A DNA stretch of 64,000 nucleotides from Rugamonas rubra (GCF_900114705.1 NZ_FOTW01000006.1:310001-374000); one strand, 5' to 3'. Shown: positions 17,567-28,226, counted from the stretch's first letter. Notes: a model not told the origin generated them from the sequence alone. Numbers and translations are program-made.

Positions 17567-19132
17567 ATGTCACTGGACACATTACAAACGGGCAACGGAC
17601 CGATGCCCAAACAAATTCCATACATCATCGCCAACGAGGGCTGCGAACGCTTCAGCTTCTACGGCATGCGCAACATCCTGACGCCCTTCCTGATCAGCAC
17701 CTTGCTGCTGTTCATCCCGCTGGGCGACCGTCCGAGCGAGGCCAAGCACATCTTCCACACCTTCGTCATCGGCGTGTATTTCTTCCCGCTGCTGGGCGGC
17801 TGGCTGGCCGACCGCTTCTTCGGCAAGTACAACACCATCTTCTGGATGAGTTTGATCTACGTGGCCGGCCACGCCTGCCTGGCGATCTTCGAGGACAACC
17901 TGAAGGGCTTCTACTTCGGCCTGTTCCTGATCGCCTTCGGCTCGGGCGGCATCAAGCCGCTGGTGGTCTCCTTCGTCGGCGACCAGTTCGACCAGAGCAA
18001 CAAGAACAAGGCCAAGGTGGTGTTCGACACCTTCTATTGGATGATCAACTTCGGCTCCTTCTTCGCCTCGCTGTTGATGCCGATCTTCCTGCGCGACTAC
18101 GGCCCCGGCGTCGCCTTCGGCATTCCCGGCATCCTGATGTTCATCGCGACGATGGTGTTCTGGCTCGGCAACAAGAAATACGTCCACGTGCCACCGGCGC
18201 CGCCGAATCCCGACTCGGTGATGAACGTGGCGCGCACCGCGCTGCTGGCCAAGCGCGACGGCCAGGGCAACCCCGGCCTGGTGATGGCCGGCGTGGGCGT
18301 GCTCGGCGCCATCGGCTCGCTGGCCATGACGCCGCAATGGGGCTTCGTCATCGCCGCCTGCACCGCCGTGGTGTTGTTGCTGGCCTTCGGCGGCATGGGC
18401 ACCGCGCTGCAACTGGAGCGCGCCCGTGGCGCCCACCCGGACGAGGCGGTCGAGGGCGTGCGCGCCGTGCTGCGCATCCTGATCGTGTTCGCGCTGGCCA
18501 CGCCGTTCTGGTCGCTGTTCGACCAGAAGGCCTCGACCTGGATCATCCAGGCCAACGACATGAACAAGCCCGACTGGTTCCTGCCGGCGCAGATGCAGGC
18601 GCTGAACCCGGCGCTGGTGATGCTGCTGATCCCGTTCAACAACCTGGTGTTGTTCCCGCTGCTGCGCCGCCTGGGCTGGGAGCCGAGCTCGCTGCGCCGC
18701 ATGACGGTTGGCATCGCCTTCAGCTCGCTGGCCTGGATCGTCATCGGCGGCATCCAGGTGTACATGGACGGCGGCACCAGCATGTCGATCGCCTGGCAGA
18801 TCCTGCCCTACGCCCTGCTGACCTTCGGCGAGGTGCTGGTGTCGGCCTCCGGCCTGGAATTCGCCTACAGCCAGGCGCCCGCGTCGATGAAGGGCACCAT
18901 CATGAGCCTGTGGTATCTGGGCACGACCATCGGCAGCCTGTGGGTGCTGATCGCCAACGCCAGCGTCAAGAACGACGCCGTCAACGCCTACATCGCCTCG
19001 ACCGGCATGAGCGTGATCTCCTTCCAGATGTTCTTCTTCGCGGCGTTCGCGATGGTCGCCGCCGCTTTCTTCGGCTGGTACGCCAAGAGCTACCGCATGG
19101 TCGACAACTACCGCAGCGCCAAGGCCGCCTGA
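17567..19132 (+). CDS. POT/PTR-family proton-coupled transporter (peptide MFS)
   Basis: 521 residues with twelve to fourteen membrane spans. NEGCERFSFYGMRNIL matches the POT helix-1 motif ExxERFxYYG, and DTFYWMINFGSFFA is the second PTR2 signature (FYxxINxGS). GVYFFPLLGGWLADRFFGKY is the family loop motif. The family imports di- and tripeptides with protons; the bacterial FSFYGMRNIL variant could differ in substrate. An ATG with upstream AAGGGGA is used. It is transcribed away from the alpha-glucosidase, so co-regulation with glucan genes is possible. Confidence 0.9.
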   Translation: MSLDTLQTGNGPMPKQIPYIIANEGCERFSFYGMRNILTPFLISTLLLFIPLGDRPSEAKHIFHTFVIGVYFFPLLGGWLADRFFGKYNTIFWMSLIYVAGHACLAIFEDNLKGFYFGLFLIAFGSGGIKPLVVSFVGDQFDQSNKNKAKVVFDTFYWMINFGSFFASLLMPIFLRDYGPGVAFGIPGILMFIATMVFWLGNKKYVHVPPAPPNPDSVMNVARTALLAKRDGQGNPGLVMAGVGVLGAIGSLAMTPQWGFVIAACTAVVLLLAFGGMGTALQLERARGAHPDEAVEGVRAVLRILIVFALATPFWSLFDQKASTWIIQANDMNKPDWFLPAQMQALNPALVMLLIPFNNLVLFPLLRRLGWEPSSLRRMTVGIAFSSLAWIVIGGIQVYMDGGTSMSIAWQILPYALLTFGEVLVSASGLEFAYSQAPASMKGTIMSLWYLGTTIGSLWVLIANASVKNDAVNAYIASTGMSVISFQMFFFAAFAMVAAAFFGWYAKSYRMVDNYRSAKAA

Positions 19133-19185
19133 GGCCGACCCCGCGCCGGCGCCGGCAGGCGCCGGCGCGGGGGCGCGGCACGCCA

Positions 19186-19217
19186 GGGCCGAACCGCAGG
19201 GTTCGGCCCTTTTTTTG
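19186..19217 (+). terminator. Rho-independent terminator after the POT gene
   Basis: GGGCCGAACC (19186-19195) pairs with GGTTCGGCCC (19200-19209) over a four-base loop and is followed by eight T. It is 53 bases past the stop codon. Confidence 0.92.
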
Positions 19218-19244
19218 GTTCCACCCCGCACGTCGATACGCCAC

Positions 19245-19274
19245 GGGGTCTGACCCCGGATGGGGTCAGACCCC
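19245..19274. repeat. Dispersed palindromic repeat, copy 3
   Basis: GGGGTCTGACCCC (19245-19257), spacer GGAT, GGGGTCAGACCCC (19262-19274). It has the same two 13-mers as copy 1, in reverse order. It follows the terminator of the POT gene. Confidence 0.9.
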
Positions 19275-19330
19275 TCTGGTTGCGGGGTAAGGCTGGCGTA
19301 CCACGAATCCGCGAAGAACCTCGTACTTGC

Positions 19331-19373
19331 GCGGAAATCCGCACTGCCACCCCGCCGCATTGCGGATTTCCGC
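19331..19373. repeat. Perfect 12-bp inverted repeat upstream of the ABC importer
   Basis: GCGGAAATCCGC (19331-19342) and GCGGATTTCCGC (19362-19373) are exact reverse complements separated by 19 bases, and each arm is itself nearly palindromic. In the 368-base gap 19133-19500 the other contents are a terminator and palindrome copy 3. It could be an operator for the transporter operon or a folded leader. Confidence 0.6.
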
Positions 19374-19500
19374 CCGGAACGCCCACCTCGCCGCCGCCGG
19401 CCGCGCTCCCCTTCCTTACAAATCAATAGCTTAGCCCCGCCCCGCCCGCTGGCACGGAACCTGCAATTGCTTTTGGCATACAAACCAGAAGGAGACCCGC

Positions 19501-20484
19501 ATGTCCACATTCCACCGCAGCACCCTCGCCGTCGTCGCCACCGCCTTCGCCGCCAGCTTCGCCGGCGCCGCCCAGGCCGAGGACGTGGTCCGCCTCGGCA
19601 ACCTCAAGTTCGCCCACTACGGCGCCGTCTCCTACATCAAGGAAATCGCGCCGAAATGCGGCATCCGCGTCGAGGAGCACGTCTTCGCCAAGGGCCCCGA
19701 CGTGATGCAAGCCATCCTGGCCGGCGAGCTCGACGTTGGCGCCACCGCCTCCGAGGCGGCCATCTCCGGCCGCGCCAACGGCGCGCCCATCTACATCGTG
19801 GCCGGCTTCGCCAAAGGCGGCGCACGGCTGGTCGCCCGTCCCGACGGCAACATCAAGTCGGTCAAGGATCTGAAGGGCAAGAAGGTCGGCGTGACGCGCG
19901 GCGGCATCCACGAGGTGCTGCTGATCGCCGAACTGGCCCAGCACGGCCTGAGCGCCTCCGACCAGCCGGGCAAGGACGTGCAACTGGTGTTCCTCGCCTT
20001 CGCCGACCTGAACCAGGCACTGCTGGGCAAGAACATCGACGCCATCATGCAGTCCGAGCCGCAATCGTCGCAGGCCATCAACAAGGGCTACGGCGTCGAG
20101 GTGATGAAGCCCTACGACACGCCGATCGGCGCGCCGGTGCGCACCATGGTGATGAGCGAGAAGTTCTACAAGGAACGCCGCGCCGTCGCCGCCAAGTTCA
20201 TGAGCTGCTTCGTCCAAGCCACCAAGCTGTTCATCGACAACAAGGCCGTCGCCGAGAAATACGTGCGCGAGACCATCTTCAAGAACCAGATCACCAAGGA
20301 CGACTTCGAGGACGCCATCAGCAACTCGCCGTACAGCTACGACATCACCGCCGAGCACATCCAGACCACCACCGACGTGATGGCCAAGTTCGGCACCGGC
20401 AAGATGCGCAATCCGCCCGTGGCCAAGGACTGGGTCAAGACCGACCTGCTCGACGCCGCCAAGAAAAGCCTCAACATCCAATAA
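19501..20484 (+). CDS. ABC importer substrate-binding protein, NitT/TauT type
   Basis: 327 residues with a signal peptide (hydrophobic core to about residue 20, probable cut after AQA). The mature part starts EDVVRLGNLKFAHYGAVSYIKEI and contains the NMT1/SsuA-like fold features FAKGPDVMQAILAGELDVGATASEAAISG and LKGKKVGVTRGG. Such proteins bind taurine, sulfonates, nitrate, riboflavin or pyrimidine-type compounds; the ligand here cannot be told. GAAGGAGA precedes the ATG. The permease and ATPase genes follow within 12 and 1 bases. Confidence 0.88.
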   Translation: MSTFHRSTLAVVATAFAASFAGAAQAEDVVRLGNLKFAHYGAVSYIKEIAPKCGIRVEEHVFAKGPDVMQAILAGELDVGATASEAAISGRANGAPIYIVAGFAKGGARLVARPDGNIKSVKDLKGKKVGVTRGGIHEVLLIAELAQHGLSASDQPGKDVQLVFLAFADLNQALLGKNIDAIMQSEPQSSQAINKGYGVEVMKPYDTPIGAPVRTMVMSEKFYKERRAVAAKFMSCFVQATKLFIDNKAVAEKYVRETIFKNQITKDDFEDAISNSPYSYDITAEHIQTTTDVMAKFGTGKMRNPPVAKDWVKTDLLDAAKKSLNIQ

Positions 20485-20496
20485 GCGGGAGACGAC

Positions 20497-21318
20497 ATGA
20501 CACAGCAAAAATGGCGAGACATCGCCGCCGGCACCGTGGTGCCGGTCCTCATCGTCGCGCTCTGGCAAGCCAGCGCGATGCTCGGTTGGATCAACCCGCA
20601 GGTGCTGCCCTCGCCGGTGGCGGTGGTGCGCAAGTGGTTCGAATACCTGCTGCCGTTGACGGCCTACGACCCGGCCGGCGGCTCCTGGCTGGCCTGGGCC
20701 GTGTCCGGCGAACTGCTGGGCGACACGCTGAGCAGCATGTACCGCGTGGTGGTCGGCTTCGCCGTCGGCGCCGGCCTGGCGCTGCCGCTGGGCCTGGTGA
20801 TGGGTTCCAGCAAGCGCGCCTACGCCTGGCTCAATCCGCTGATGCAGGTGCTGCGGCCGATTCCGCCGATCGCCTACATTCCGCTGGCCATCCTGTGGTT
20901 CGGCCTGGGCAACGCGCCGGCCGTGTTCCTGATCGCCCTGGGCGCCTTCTTCCCGGTGCTGGTCAACACCATCGCCGGCGTGCGCCAGGTCGACGGCATC
21001 TACATCCGCGCCGCCCGCAACCTGGGCGTGAGCCAGCGCACCATGTTCGTCCGCGTCATGCTGCCGGCCGCCGTGCCCTACATCCTGTCGGGGGTGCGCA
21101 TCGGCATCGGCACCGCCTTCATCGTGGTGATCGTCTCGGAGATGATCGCCGTCAACAACGGCCTGGGCTTCCGCATCCTGGAGGCGCGCGAGTACTTCTG
21201 GTCGGACAAGATTATCGCCGGCATGATCAGCATCGGCCTGCTGGGCCTGGTGATCGACCTCGGCATGAACAAACTGAACAACTATCTGCTGCGCTGGCAC
21301 CGCGGTCTGGAGAACTAA
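20497..21318 (+). CDS. ABC importer permease, SsuC/TauC-like
   Basis: 273 residues with about six membrane spans. The BPD_transp_1 coupling loop is seen in the region IRAARNLGVSQRTMFVRVMLPAAVPYILSGVRIGIGTAFIVVIVSEM. It makes the inner-membrane channel for the substrate delivered by the upstream binding protein. It begins 12 bases after that gene and ends 1 base before the ATPase gene. A GGGAG ribosome site precedes the ATG. Confidence 0.92.
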   Translation: MTQQKWRDIAAGTVVPVLIVALWQASAMLGWINPQVLPSPVAVVRKWFEYLLPLTAYDPAGGSWLAWAVSGELLGDTLSSMYRVVVGFAVGAGLALPLGLVMGSSKRAYAWLNPLMQVLRPIPPIAYIPLAILWFGLGNAPAVFLIALGAFFPVLVNTIAGVRQVDGIYIRAARNLGVSQRTMFVRVMLPAAVPYILSGVRIGIGTAFIVVIVSEMIAVNNGLGFRILEAREYFWSDKIIAGMISIGLLGLVIDLGMNKLNNYLLRWHRGLEN

Positions 21319-21319
21319 G

Positions 21320-22117
21320 ATGAGCGCAACCCACATCACCGTCCGCGGCGTCAACAAGGTCTTCAAGACCGACAGCCGCGAAGTCGTCGCCCTCAAGGAC
21401 ATCAACCTGGAGATCCCGCAGGGCCAGTTCGTCTGCCTGCTGGGGCCATCCGGCTGCGGCAAGTCGACCCTGCTCAACGCCATCGCCGGCTTCGCCCTGC
21501 CCTCCTCGGGCGAGATCCACGCCGACGGCAAGCTGGTCACCGGCCCCGGCCCGGAGCGCGGCATGGTGTTCCAGGAGTACGCGCTGTTCCCTTGGATGAC
21601 GGTGGAGAAGAACATCGCCTTCGGCCTGGAGATCAAGGGTATGCCGCAAGCGCAGATCGACCAGAAGGTGGACCAGTTGCTGGCCATGCTGTCGCTGGGC
21701 GACTTCAAGCACCGCTTCCCGAAAGACCTGTCGGGCGGCATGCGCCAGCGCGTCGCCATCGCCCGCGTGCTGGCGCTGGACTCGCCGATCATGTTGATGG
21801 ACGAGCCCTTCGGCGCCTTGGACGCGCTGACCCGGCGCAATCTGCAGGACGAGCTGCTGCGCATCTGGGCCGAGCTGAAGAAGACGATTATTTTTGTGAC
21901 CCACTCGATCGAGGAGGCGATTTATCTGGCCGACCGCATCGTCGTCATGACCTACCGTCCCGGCACGGTCAAGCGCGACATCGTGGTCGAGCTGCCGCGC
22001 CTGCGCGATCCGGCCTCGGCCGAGTTCAACAGCCTCAAACGCGAGCTGGGACAACTGGTGATGGAGGAGCAGCAGCGCCACCACAACGACGAGATCCGCC
22101 TGGCGGCCGTCGACTAA
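21320..22117 (+). CDS. ABC importer ATPase, SsuB/TauB-like
   Basis: 265 residues. Walker A GPSGCGKSTLL, Q-loop VFQEYALFPWMTV, signature LSGGMRQRVAIAR, Walker B IMLMDEPFGALD and the H-loop VTHSIEEAI are all present, so it should hydrolyse ATP. It powers the importer encoded by the two preceding genes. The stop is followed by palindrome copy 4 and the convergent ribose operon. Confidence 0.95.
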   Translation: MSATHITVRGVNKVFKTDSREVVALKDINLEIPQGQFVCLLGPSGCGKSTLLNAIAGFALPSSGEIHADGKLVTGPGPERGMVFQEYALFPWMTVEKNIAFGLEIKGMPQAQIDQKVDQLLAMLSLGDFKHRFPKDLSGGMRQRVAIARVLALDSPIMLMDEPFGALDALTRRNLQDELLRIWAELKKTIIFVTHSIEEAIYLADRIVVMTYRPGTVKRDIVVELPRLRDPASAEFNSLKRELGQLVMEEQQRHHNDEIRLAAVD

Positions 22118-22168
22118 ACGCGGCGGGCCGGTCTTGTGCGCCTTTAGGCCAAGGCGCAGGGGACGCCA

Positions 22169-22238
22169 GCAGACCCCTACGGCAGAGAGCCAGGGTCAGA
22201 CCCTAGGGTCTGACCCTAGATTTGCGCCGTTGGGTTCC
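22169..22238. repeat. Dispersed palindromic repeat, copy 4 (extended form)
   Basis: The core AGGGTCAGACCCT plus AGGGTCTGACCCT occupies 22192-22217. The flanks GCAGACCCCTACGGC (22169-22183) and GCCGTTGGGTTCC (22226-22238) form an imperfect outer stem, and the flanks are clearly related to those of copy 5. It lies between convergent operon ends. Confidence 0.85.
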
Positions 22239-22266
22239 ATTGCGCTCACTGCACTTCACTGTGAAC

Positions 22267-22659
22267 CTAGAACACCACGCCCGCCACCAAAATCACGTTG
22301 GCGTACGGTGTGTGCTCGCCCGTGCGCACGATGGCGCGCGCACCGCAGCAAATCTGCTTGAACTCCTCGTGGCTGACGCCGGCGCGCTGCGGCAGATTCA
22401 TCGCGTCCAGCGCGGCAGCCAGCGCCGGGCTGCGCAGCGCCATCTCCTGCGCCACGATATGGCGCTCCACCTGCATCTCGCTGAGCACCACCTCCACCGT
22501 CTGCACAAAGCCCGGCACGCCGGCCGTCAAGGCCAGGTCGATCAGCGGCACGCCCGGCGGCACCGGCAGCCCGGCGTCGCCGATCACCACCATGTCGCCA
22601 TGGCCCAGCGAGGCGATCAACTGCGACAAGGCGATGTTGAGCAAGGGAGTCTTTTTCAT
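22267..22659 (-). CDS. rbsD: D-ribose pyranase
   Basis: 130 residues of the RbsD/FucU family, with the catalytic His20 in [20 protein letters not shown] and the closing [19 protein letters not shown]. It interconverts the pyranose and furanose forms of ribose after import. Its ATG overlaps the rbsK stop by 4 bases (ATGA), so it is the last gene of the ribose operon. Confidence 0.95.
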   Translation of the reverse strand: MKKTPLLNIALSQLIASLGHGDMVVIGDAGLPVPPGVPLIDLALTAGVPGFVQTVEVVLSEMQVERHIVAQEMALRSPALAAALDAMNLPQRAGVSHEEFKQICCGARAIVRTGEHTPYANVILVAGVVF

Positions 22660-23564
22660 GCTGCGTCCAGTTCGTGCAAATAGGGGATGGAGGTCTGCGC
22701 GCCACGGCGCGTGACGCTGATGGCGGCGGCGCGCTGGCCCAGCGAAATGGCCTGCTCCAGCGTGGCGCCGGTGGCCAAGGCGGCCACCAGGCCGCCGATG
22801 AAGGTGTCGCCGGCGGCGGTGCTGTCGACCGCCTTCACCTGGCGCGCCGGGTAGTAGTGGCCGCCGCCGGCGTCGGCCGCGTAGACGCCCTCGGCGCCCA
22901 GCGTGACCAGCACGTTGCGGCAGCCCAGCGCCAGCAGCTGTTCGGCCTGCGCGGCGACGACGGCGCCGCCGCGCGCGTCGGCGCCCAGCAGCATGGCCGC
23001 CTCGATCTCGTTGGGCACCAGGTAGTCGACCTGCGCCAGCAGCTCGACCGGCAGGCTGCGCGCCGGCGCCGGATTCAGCAGCACGGTCTTGCCCAGGCTG
23101 TGCGCCAGCTTGATCGCGTGGCCGACCGTCTCCAGCGGCACCTCCAGCTGCAGCACGACGATGCTGGCCGCCGCGATCAGCTCGCGGGCGGCGTCGATGT
23201 GGGCCGGCGACAGCAGCGCGTTGGCGCCGGCCGCCAGCACGATGCTGTTCTGCCCCGCCGCGTCGACCAGGATCGAGGCGACGCCGGTGGCGGTGGCGGC
23301 GATGGTGCTGACGTGGCTGTCGTCGATGCCCTCGTCCTGCAGCGCGGTGCGCAGCGTGTCGCCGAAGCCGTCGTCGCCGACGCAGCCGACCATGGCCACC
23401 GGCACGCGGCCGGCCGCCAGACGGGCGCAGGCCACGGCCTGGTTGGCGCCCTTGCCGCCGGCGATGGTGGCGAACGGGCCGCCGCTGATGGTTTCGCCCG
23501 GCATGGGCATGCGCGGCACGCCCAGCACCAGGTCCATATTGATACTGCCGATGACGACGATCAT
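22656..23564 (-). CDS. rbsK: Ribokinase
   Basis: 302 residues of the PfkB sugar-kinase family. [21 protein letters not shown] and [14 protein letters not shown] are the N-terminal ribokinase motifs, and [17 protein letters not shown] contains the catalytic Asp of the second PfkB signature. It makes ribose 5-phosphate. It overlaps rbsR upstream and rbsD downstream by 4 bases each. Confidence 0.96.
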   Translation of the reverse strand: MIVVIGSINMDLVLGVPRMPMPGETISGGPFATIAGGKGANQAVACARLAAGRVPVAMVGCVGDDGFGDTLRTALQDEGIDDSHVSTIAATATGVASILVDAAGQNSIVLAAGANALLSPAHIDAARELIAAASIVVLQLEVPLETVGHAIKLAHSLGKTVLLNPAPARSLPVELLAQVDYLVPNEIEAAMLLGADARGGAVVAAQAEQLLALGCRNVLVTLGAEGVYAADAGGGHYYPARQVKAVDSTAAGDTFIGGLVAALATGATLEQAISLGQRAAAISVTRRGAQTSIPYLHELDAA

Positions 23565-24583
23565 ATTCCGGTTCCTATTGTTTCATTGATTGAGGCGACG
23601 GCGCTGGAGCCGCGCACGTGGAGTTCGGGCGCGATGATGCGGCGCTGCGGCGCCATGTGCGGCTCGGCGATGCGCGCCAGCAGGCATTGCGCGGTGATGC
23701 GCCCCATCTCGCGGGTGTTCTGCGCCACGCTGGTCAGCGGCGGGTGGACGAAGCTGGCCAGGTCGATATCGTCGAAGCCGACCACGGCCAGCTCCTGCGG
23801 CACGCGCAGGCCGCTTTCGGCGGCGGCGCGCAGCGCGCCGATGGCCATCAGGTCGTTACAGCAGAACAGCGCGTCGGGCCGGCTGGCGGCCGGCTGGCGC
23901 AGCAGCGCTTGCGCCGCCCAGTAGCCGCCGGCGCTGGTGAAGTCGGCGTAGTGGCAGGCAGCCGAGGCGACGCCGGCGGCGACCAGCACGCGCTGCAGCC
24001 CGTCGATGCGCTGGGTGGAGATGGCGATGTCGGCCGGGCCGGCGATGCAGGCGATGCGGCGCCGGCCCTGCGCCAGCAGGTGCGCGGCGGCGAGCGCGCC
24101 GCCGCCCTCGTTGTCGACGCCGACCATGTCGATCACCATGTCCTTCGGCGCGCGGTCGAGCAGCACCGCCGGCACCTTCATCTTGCGCAGCAGCTCGCCG
24201 TCGGTCTGCGACAGCGCCGCCAGGATCAGGCCGTCGCAGCGCTTCGACAGCAGCACGTTGACGTAGTCGCGCTGCTTGGCCGGGTCGTCGTCCGAATTGC
24301 ACAGGATGACGCTGTAGCCGGCGGCGTAGCAGCTGTCCTCGATGCCGCGCGCCACTTCCGAGAAGTAGGGGTTGGTGTTGTTGGGGATGATCAGGCCGAT
24401 GGTGCCGGTGGTGCGGCTCTTCATCGAGCGCGCCAGCGCGCTGGGCACGTACTGCAGCCGCTCGGCGGCGGCCAGCACGCGCTCGCGCGCCTCGGCGCTG
24501 ACCGGCCGGGTGTTGTTGAGCACATGCGACACGGTGGTGAAGGACACCCCGGCCTCCTGCGCGACCTGCTTGATGGTGGCCAT
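23561..24583 (-). CDS. rbsR: LacI-family ribose operon repressor
   Basis: 340 residues: LacI HTH ([52 protein letters not shown]) followed by a periplasmic-binding-protein-like effector domain ([21 protein letters not shown]). The hinge and N-terminus are canonical. GGAGGG precedes the ATG. Located inside the rbs operon, it should repress at the operator 28207-28226 and release when ribose is bound. Gene order differs from E. coli, where rbsR is last. Confidence 0.94.
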   Translation of the reverse strand: MATIKQVAQEAGVSFTTVSHVLNNTRPVSAEARERVLAAAERLQYVPSALARSMKSRTTGTIGLIIPNNTNPYFSEVARGIEDSCYAAGYSVILCNSDDDPAKQRDYVNVLLSKRCDGLILAALSQTDGELLRKMKVPAVLLDRAPKDMVIDMVGVDNEGGGALAAAHLLAQGRRRIACIAGPADIAISTQRIDGLQRVLVAAGVASAACHYADFTSAGGYWAAQALLRQPAASRPDALFCCNDLMAIGALRAAAESGLRVPQELAVVGFDDIDLASFVHPPLTSVAQNTREMGRITAQCLLARIAEPHMAPQRRIIAPELHVRGSSAVASINETIGTGI

Positions 24584-24596
24584 GGCGAGCCCTCCC

Positions 24597-25559
<963 letters not shown>

Positions 25560-25573
25560 GTGGGGTCCGAAAT

Positions 25574-27166
25574 TCAGGCGGCGGCCAGGGGCGCGGCCTT
25601 GTTTGTTTGATTGTCGTTGGTGTCGCCAGTGCTGCCGTTGCCGCCGCCGTTGGGCGACAGGTAGCCGCTGAAGGCGGCGGCCAGCAGTTCGTCCTGGCTC
25701 CAGGCGCCGCGCTCGAAGGTGTCGACGATGCGGCCGGCGCTCATCACGGCGATGCGGTCGCAGATCAGCATCAGCTCGCGCAGGTCGCTGGAGACGATCA
25801 GCAGGCCCTTGCCTTGGCGCGCCAAGTCGGCCAGCACGTTGTAGATGTCGAACTTGGCGCCGATGTCGATGCCACGGGTCGGCTCGTCGAACAGCATCAC
25901 CGCGCAGTCGCGGTACAGCCAGCGGCCGATGACGACCTTCTGCTGGTTGCCGCCGGAGAGTTCGGCCACCTTTTGCTCGCCGTTGCGGCTGCGGATGCCC
26001 AGTTGGTCGATGTAGCGCCCGGCCACCTCGGCCTCGGCGGCGCCGTCGAGCCAGCCGGCACGGCTGACCCCGTCCAGCCGCGCCAGGCTGGCGTTGACGG
26101 CGATCGATTGCGTCAGCAGCAGGCCCTGGCCCTTGCGGTCCTCGGTGATCATGGCGATGCCGGCGGCCACGGCGGCCCGTGGCGAGTCGATCGTGGCCGG
26201 CGCGTCGCCGTGGCCGAGGAAGATGTCGCCGCTGTCGGCGCGGTCGGCGCCGAAGATCAGGCGCAGCAGCTCGGTGCGGCCGGAGCCGATCAGGCCGGCG
26301 ATGCCGACGATCTCGCCGGCCTTCACCTCCAAGTCGGTCGGCTGCACCACGCCCGTGCGGCCGAGGCCGCGCAGACGCAGCAGCGGCCCGCCGATGTCGC
26401 GCCCGCTCAGGTCGATCTCGGCGTCGGCGGCGCGGCCGACCATCAGCTGCACCAGGTCGGCGCTGCCGTAGCCGGCGATGTCGTCGTCGCAGACCAGCTC
26501 GCCGTCGCGCAGCACGGCGATGCGGTCGGCCACGCGCTTGAGTTCCTCCAGGCGGTGCGAAATGTAGATGATGGCCACGCCCTGCGCCGTCAAACGGGCG
26601 ATCTGGGCGAACAACAGCTCCACCTCGCGGTGGGTCAGCATGGCGGTCGGCTCGTCGAGCACCAGCAGGCGGCAGTCGCCGATCAGGTTGCGGGCGATCT
26701 CGATCATCTGCTGGTGGCCGATGCCGAGCTGGCCGACCGGCGTCCACGGGTCGATCTCGTCGAGGCCGACCTGCGCCATCAAGGCGCGCGCGTCGCGCTC
26801 CAGGCGGGCGCGGTCGATCCAGCCGAAGCGGTGCGGCAGCTGGTTCAGGTAGAGGTTCTCGGCCACCGACAGCGTCGGCAGCAGGTTCAGCTCCTGCATC
26901 ACCATGCGGATGCCGAGCTGCTCGGCATGGCCGCGCGAGGCCGGCTGGTAGGGCAAGCCGTCGAGCAGCATGGCGCCGGTGGTGGCCGGCTCCAGTCCGC
27001 AGATGATTTTCGACAGCGTGCTCTTGCCGGCGCCGTTCTCGCCCGTCAGCGCCAGCACCTGGCCGGCGTGCAGTTGCAGGGCGACGCCGCCGAGCACCGG
27101 CTCGACATAGGTCTTGCCGATGTCGGTCAGGCTCAGCAAGGGGCTGGCTTGGGGGGCGAGGGTCAT
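25574..27166 (-). CDS. rbsA: Ribose ABC transporter ATPase, two-domain
   Basis: 530 residues with two ABC domains as in RbsA/MglA. The first has Walker A GENGAGKSTLSKI, signature LGIGHQQMIEIAR and Walker B LLVLDEPTAML. The second has the degenerate P-loop GLIGSGRTELL, signature LSGGNQQKVVIGR and Walker B VMLFDEPTRGID. GGAG precedes the ATG. The C-terminal tail is Gly/Asn/Ala-rich. It lies between rbsB and rbsC. Confidence 0.95.
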   Translation of the reverse strand: MTLAPQASPLLSLTDIGKTYVEPVLGGVALQLHAGQVLALTGENGAGKSTLSKIICGLEPATTGAMLLDGLPYQPASRGHAEQLGIRMVMQELNLLPTLSVAENLYLNQLPHRFGWIDRARLERDARALMAQVGLDEIDPWTPVGQLGIGHQQMIEIARNLIGDCRLLVLDEPTAMLTHREVELLFAQIARLTAQGVAIIYISHRLEELKRVADRIAVLRDGELVCDDDIAGYGSADLVQLMVGRAADAEIDLSGRDIGGPLLRLRGLGRTGVVQPTDLEVKAGEIVGIAGLIGSGRTELLRLIFGADRADSGDIFLGHGDAPATIDSPRAAVAAGIAMITEDRKGQGLLLTQSIAVNASLARLDGVSRAGWLDGAAEAEVAGRYIDQLGIRSRNGEQKVAELSGGNQQKVVIGRWLYRDCAVMLFDEPTRGIDIGAKFDIYNVLADLARQGKGLLIVSSDLRELMLICDRIAVMSAGRIVDTFERGAWSQDELLAAAFSGYLSPNGGGNGSTGDTNDNQTNKAAPLAAA

Positions 27167-27201
27167 GGCGTACTCCGGCTAGGCGCGATTGAATCTACAA
27201 C

Positions 27202-28158
27202 TTAGGGCTTGGTGACCAGGGCGACCTTGGTCTCGATCACACCGCCCATGGTGGCCTGGGTCTTCTTCTCGGCCAGCGCCTTGAGCAGGCTCTCGATGCC
27301 GAACACCGCCTGCTGCGAGCCGAATTGGTCGACCGTGGCCAGCACGCGGCCGTCCTTCAGCATCGGCTTGATGGCCTGGATGTTGTCGTAGCCGATGACC
27401 TTGACCTTGCCCGCCTTGCCGGCGGTGCGGATGGCCGAGATGGCGCCGATGGCCATGTTGTCGTTACCGCACAGCAGAGCCGTGATGTTCGGATTCGCGT
27501 TCAGCATGGCCGAGGCGACCGTGTTGGCGCTGGCGATTTCCCACTGGCCCGACTGCACGCCCACCACCTTGACGCCGGCCGCCGTCATGGCGTCCTGGAA
27601 GCCCAGCGTGCGTTGCTGCGCGTTGAAGGTGGTCGAGACGCCTTCGATGATGCCGACCTGCTCGCCCTTCTTCAGCTGCTTGCCGAGGAAGTCGCCGACC
27701 AGCTTGGCGCCCTTGCGGTTGTCCGGGCCGACGAAAGGCACCAGGAAGCCCTTTTCCTTCAGCGCGGCGTCGTCCAGCTTGTTGTCGATGTTGACCACCA
27801 GGATGCCGGCGTCGACGGCCTTCTTCAGCACCGGCACCAGGGCCTTCGAGTCGGCCGGCGCGATCACCAGCGCGTTGACCTTGGAGACGATCATCTGCTC
27901 GACCAGCTTGATCTGGGCGGCGGTGTCCTGCTCGTCCTTGATGCCGTTGGCGACCAGGTCGTACTGGGCGGCGTGGGCCTTCTGGTGCTCCTTGGCGCCG
28001 TTCTCCATGGTCAGGAAGAACTCGTTGGCGAGCGACTTCATCACCAGCGCCACCTTCGGCTTGGCCGCATCGGCGGCGTTGGCGCTGGTGGCCAGCGCCG
28101 GCAGCAGGGACATCAGGGCGGCGGATGCGAGCAGTTTCAATTGGGTGCGACGAGTCAT
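27202..28158 (-). CDS. rbsB: Ribose-binding periplasmic protein
   Basis: 318 residues with a signal peptide (about 27 residues, cut after ANA). The mature fold shows KVALVMKSLANEFFLTMENGAKEHQ, ALVIAPADSKALVPVLKKAVDAGILVVNIDNKLD, and FGSQQAVFGIESLLKAL, as in RbsB. The ATG at 28158 is preferred over 28170 because GGAG lies 6-9 bases before it, while the upstream ATG has no ribosome site. First gene of the operon; the RbsR palindrome is 49 bases upstream. Confidence 0.93.
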   Translation of the reverse strand: MTRRTQLKLLASAALMSLLPALATSANAADAAKPKVALVMKSLANEFFLTMENGAKEHQKAHAAQYDLVANGIKDEQDTAAQIKLVEQMIVSKVNALVIAPADSKALVPVLKKAVDAGILVVNIDNKLDDAALKEKGFLVPFVGPDNRKGAKLVGDFLGKQLKKGEQVGIIEGVSTTFNAQQRTLGFQDAMTAAGVKVVGVQSGQWEIASANTVASAMLNANPNITALLCGNDNMAIGAISAIRTAGKAGKVKVIGYDNIQAIKPMLKDGRVLATVDQFGSQQAVFGIESLLKALAEKKTQATMGGVIETKVALVTKP

Positions 28159-28206
28159 CTGTGTCTCCATATATTGATTTTAAGCATCTTTTCGATGCAA
28201 TTTGGT

Positions 28207-28226
28207 GCGCGCAAACGTTTGCGCGC
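28207..28226 (-). promoter_or_regulatory. RbsR operator at the ribose operon promoter
   Basis: GCGCGCAAACGTTTGCGCGC is a perfect 20-base palindrome with the LacI-family core AAACGTTT, like known RbsR sites. On the minus strand TATGAT lies just upstream (about 28240), with a GTGCCA -35-like element 17 bases further, so the operator would cover the transcription start. A small hairpin GCATC-N5-GATGC follows in the leader (28184-28198). Confidence 0.85.
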
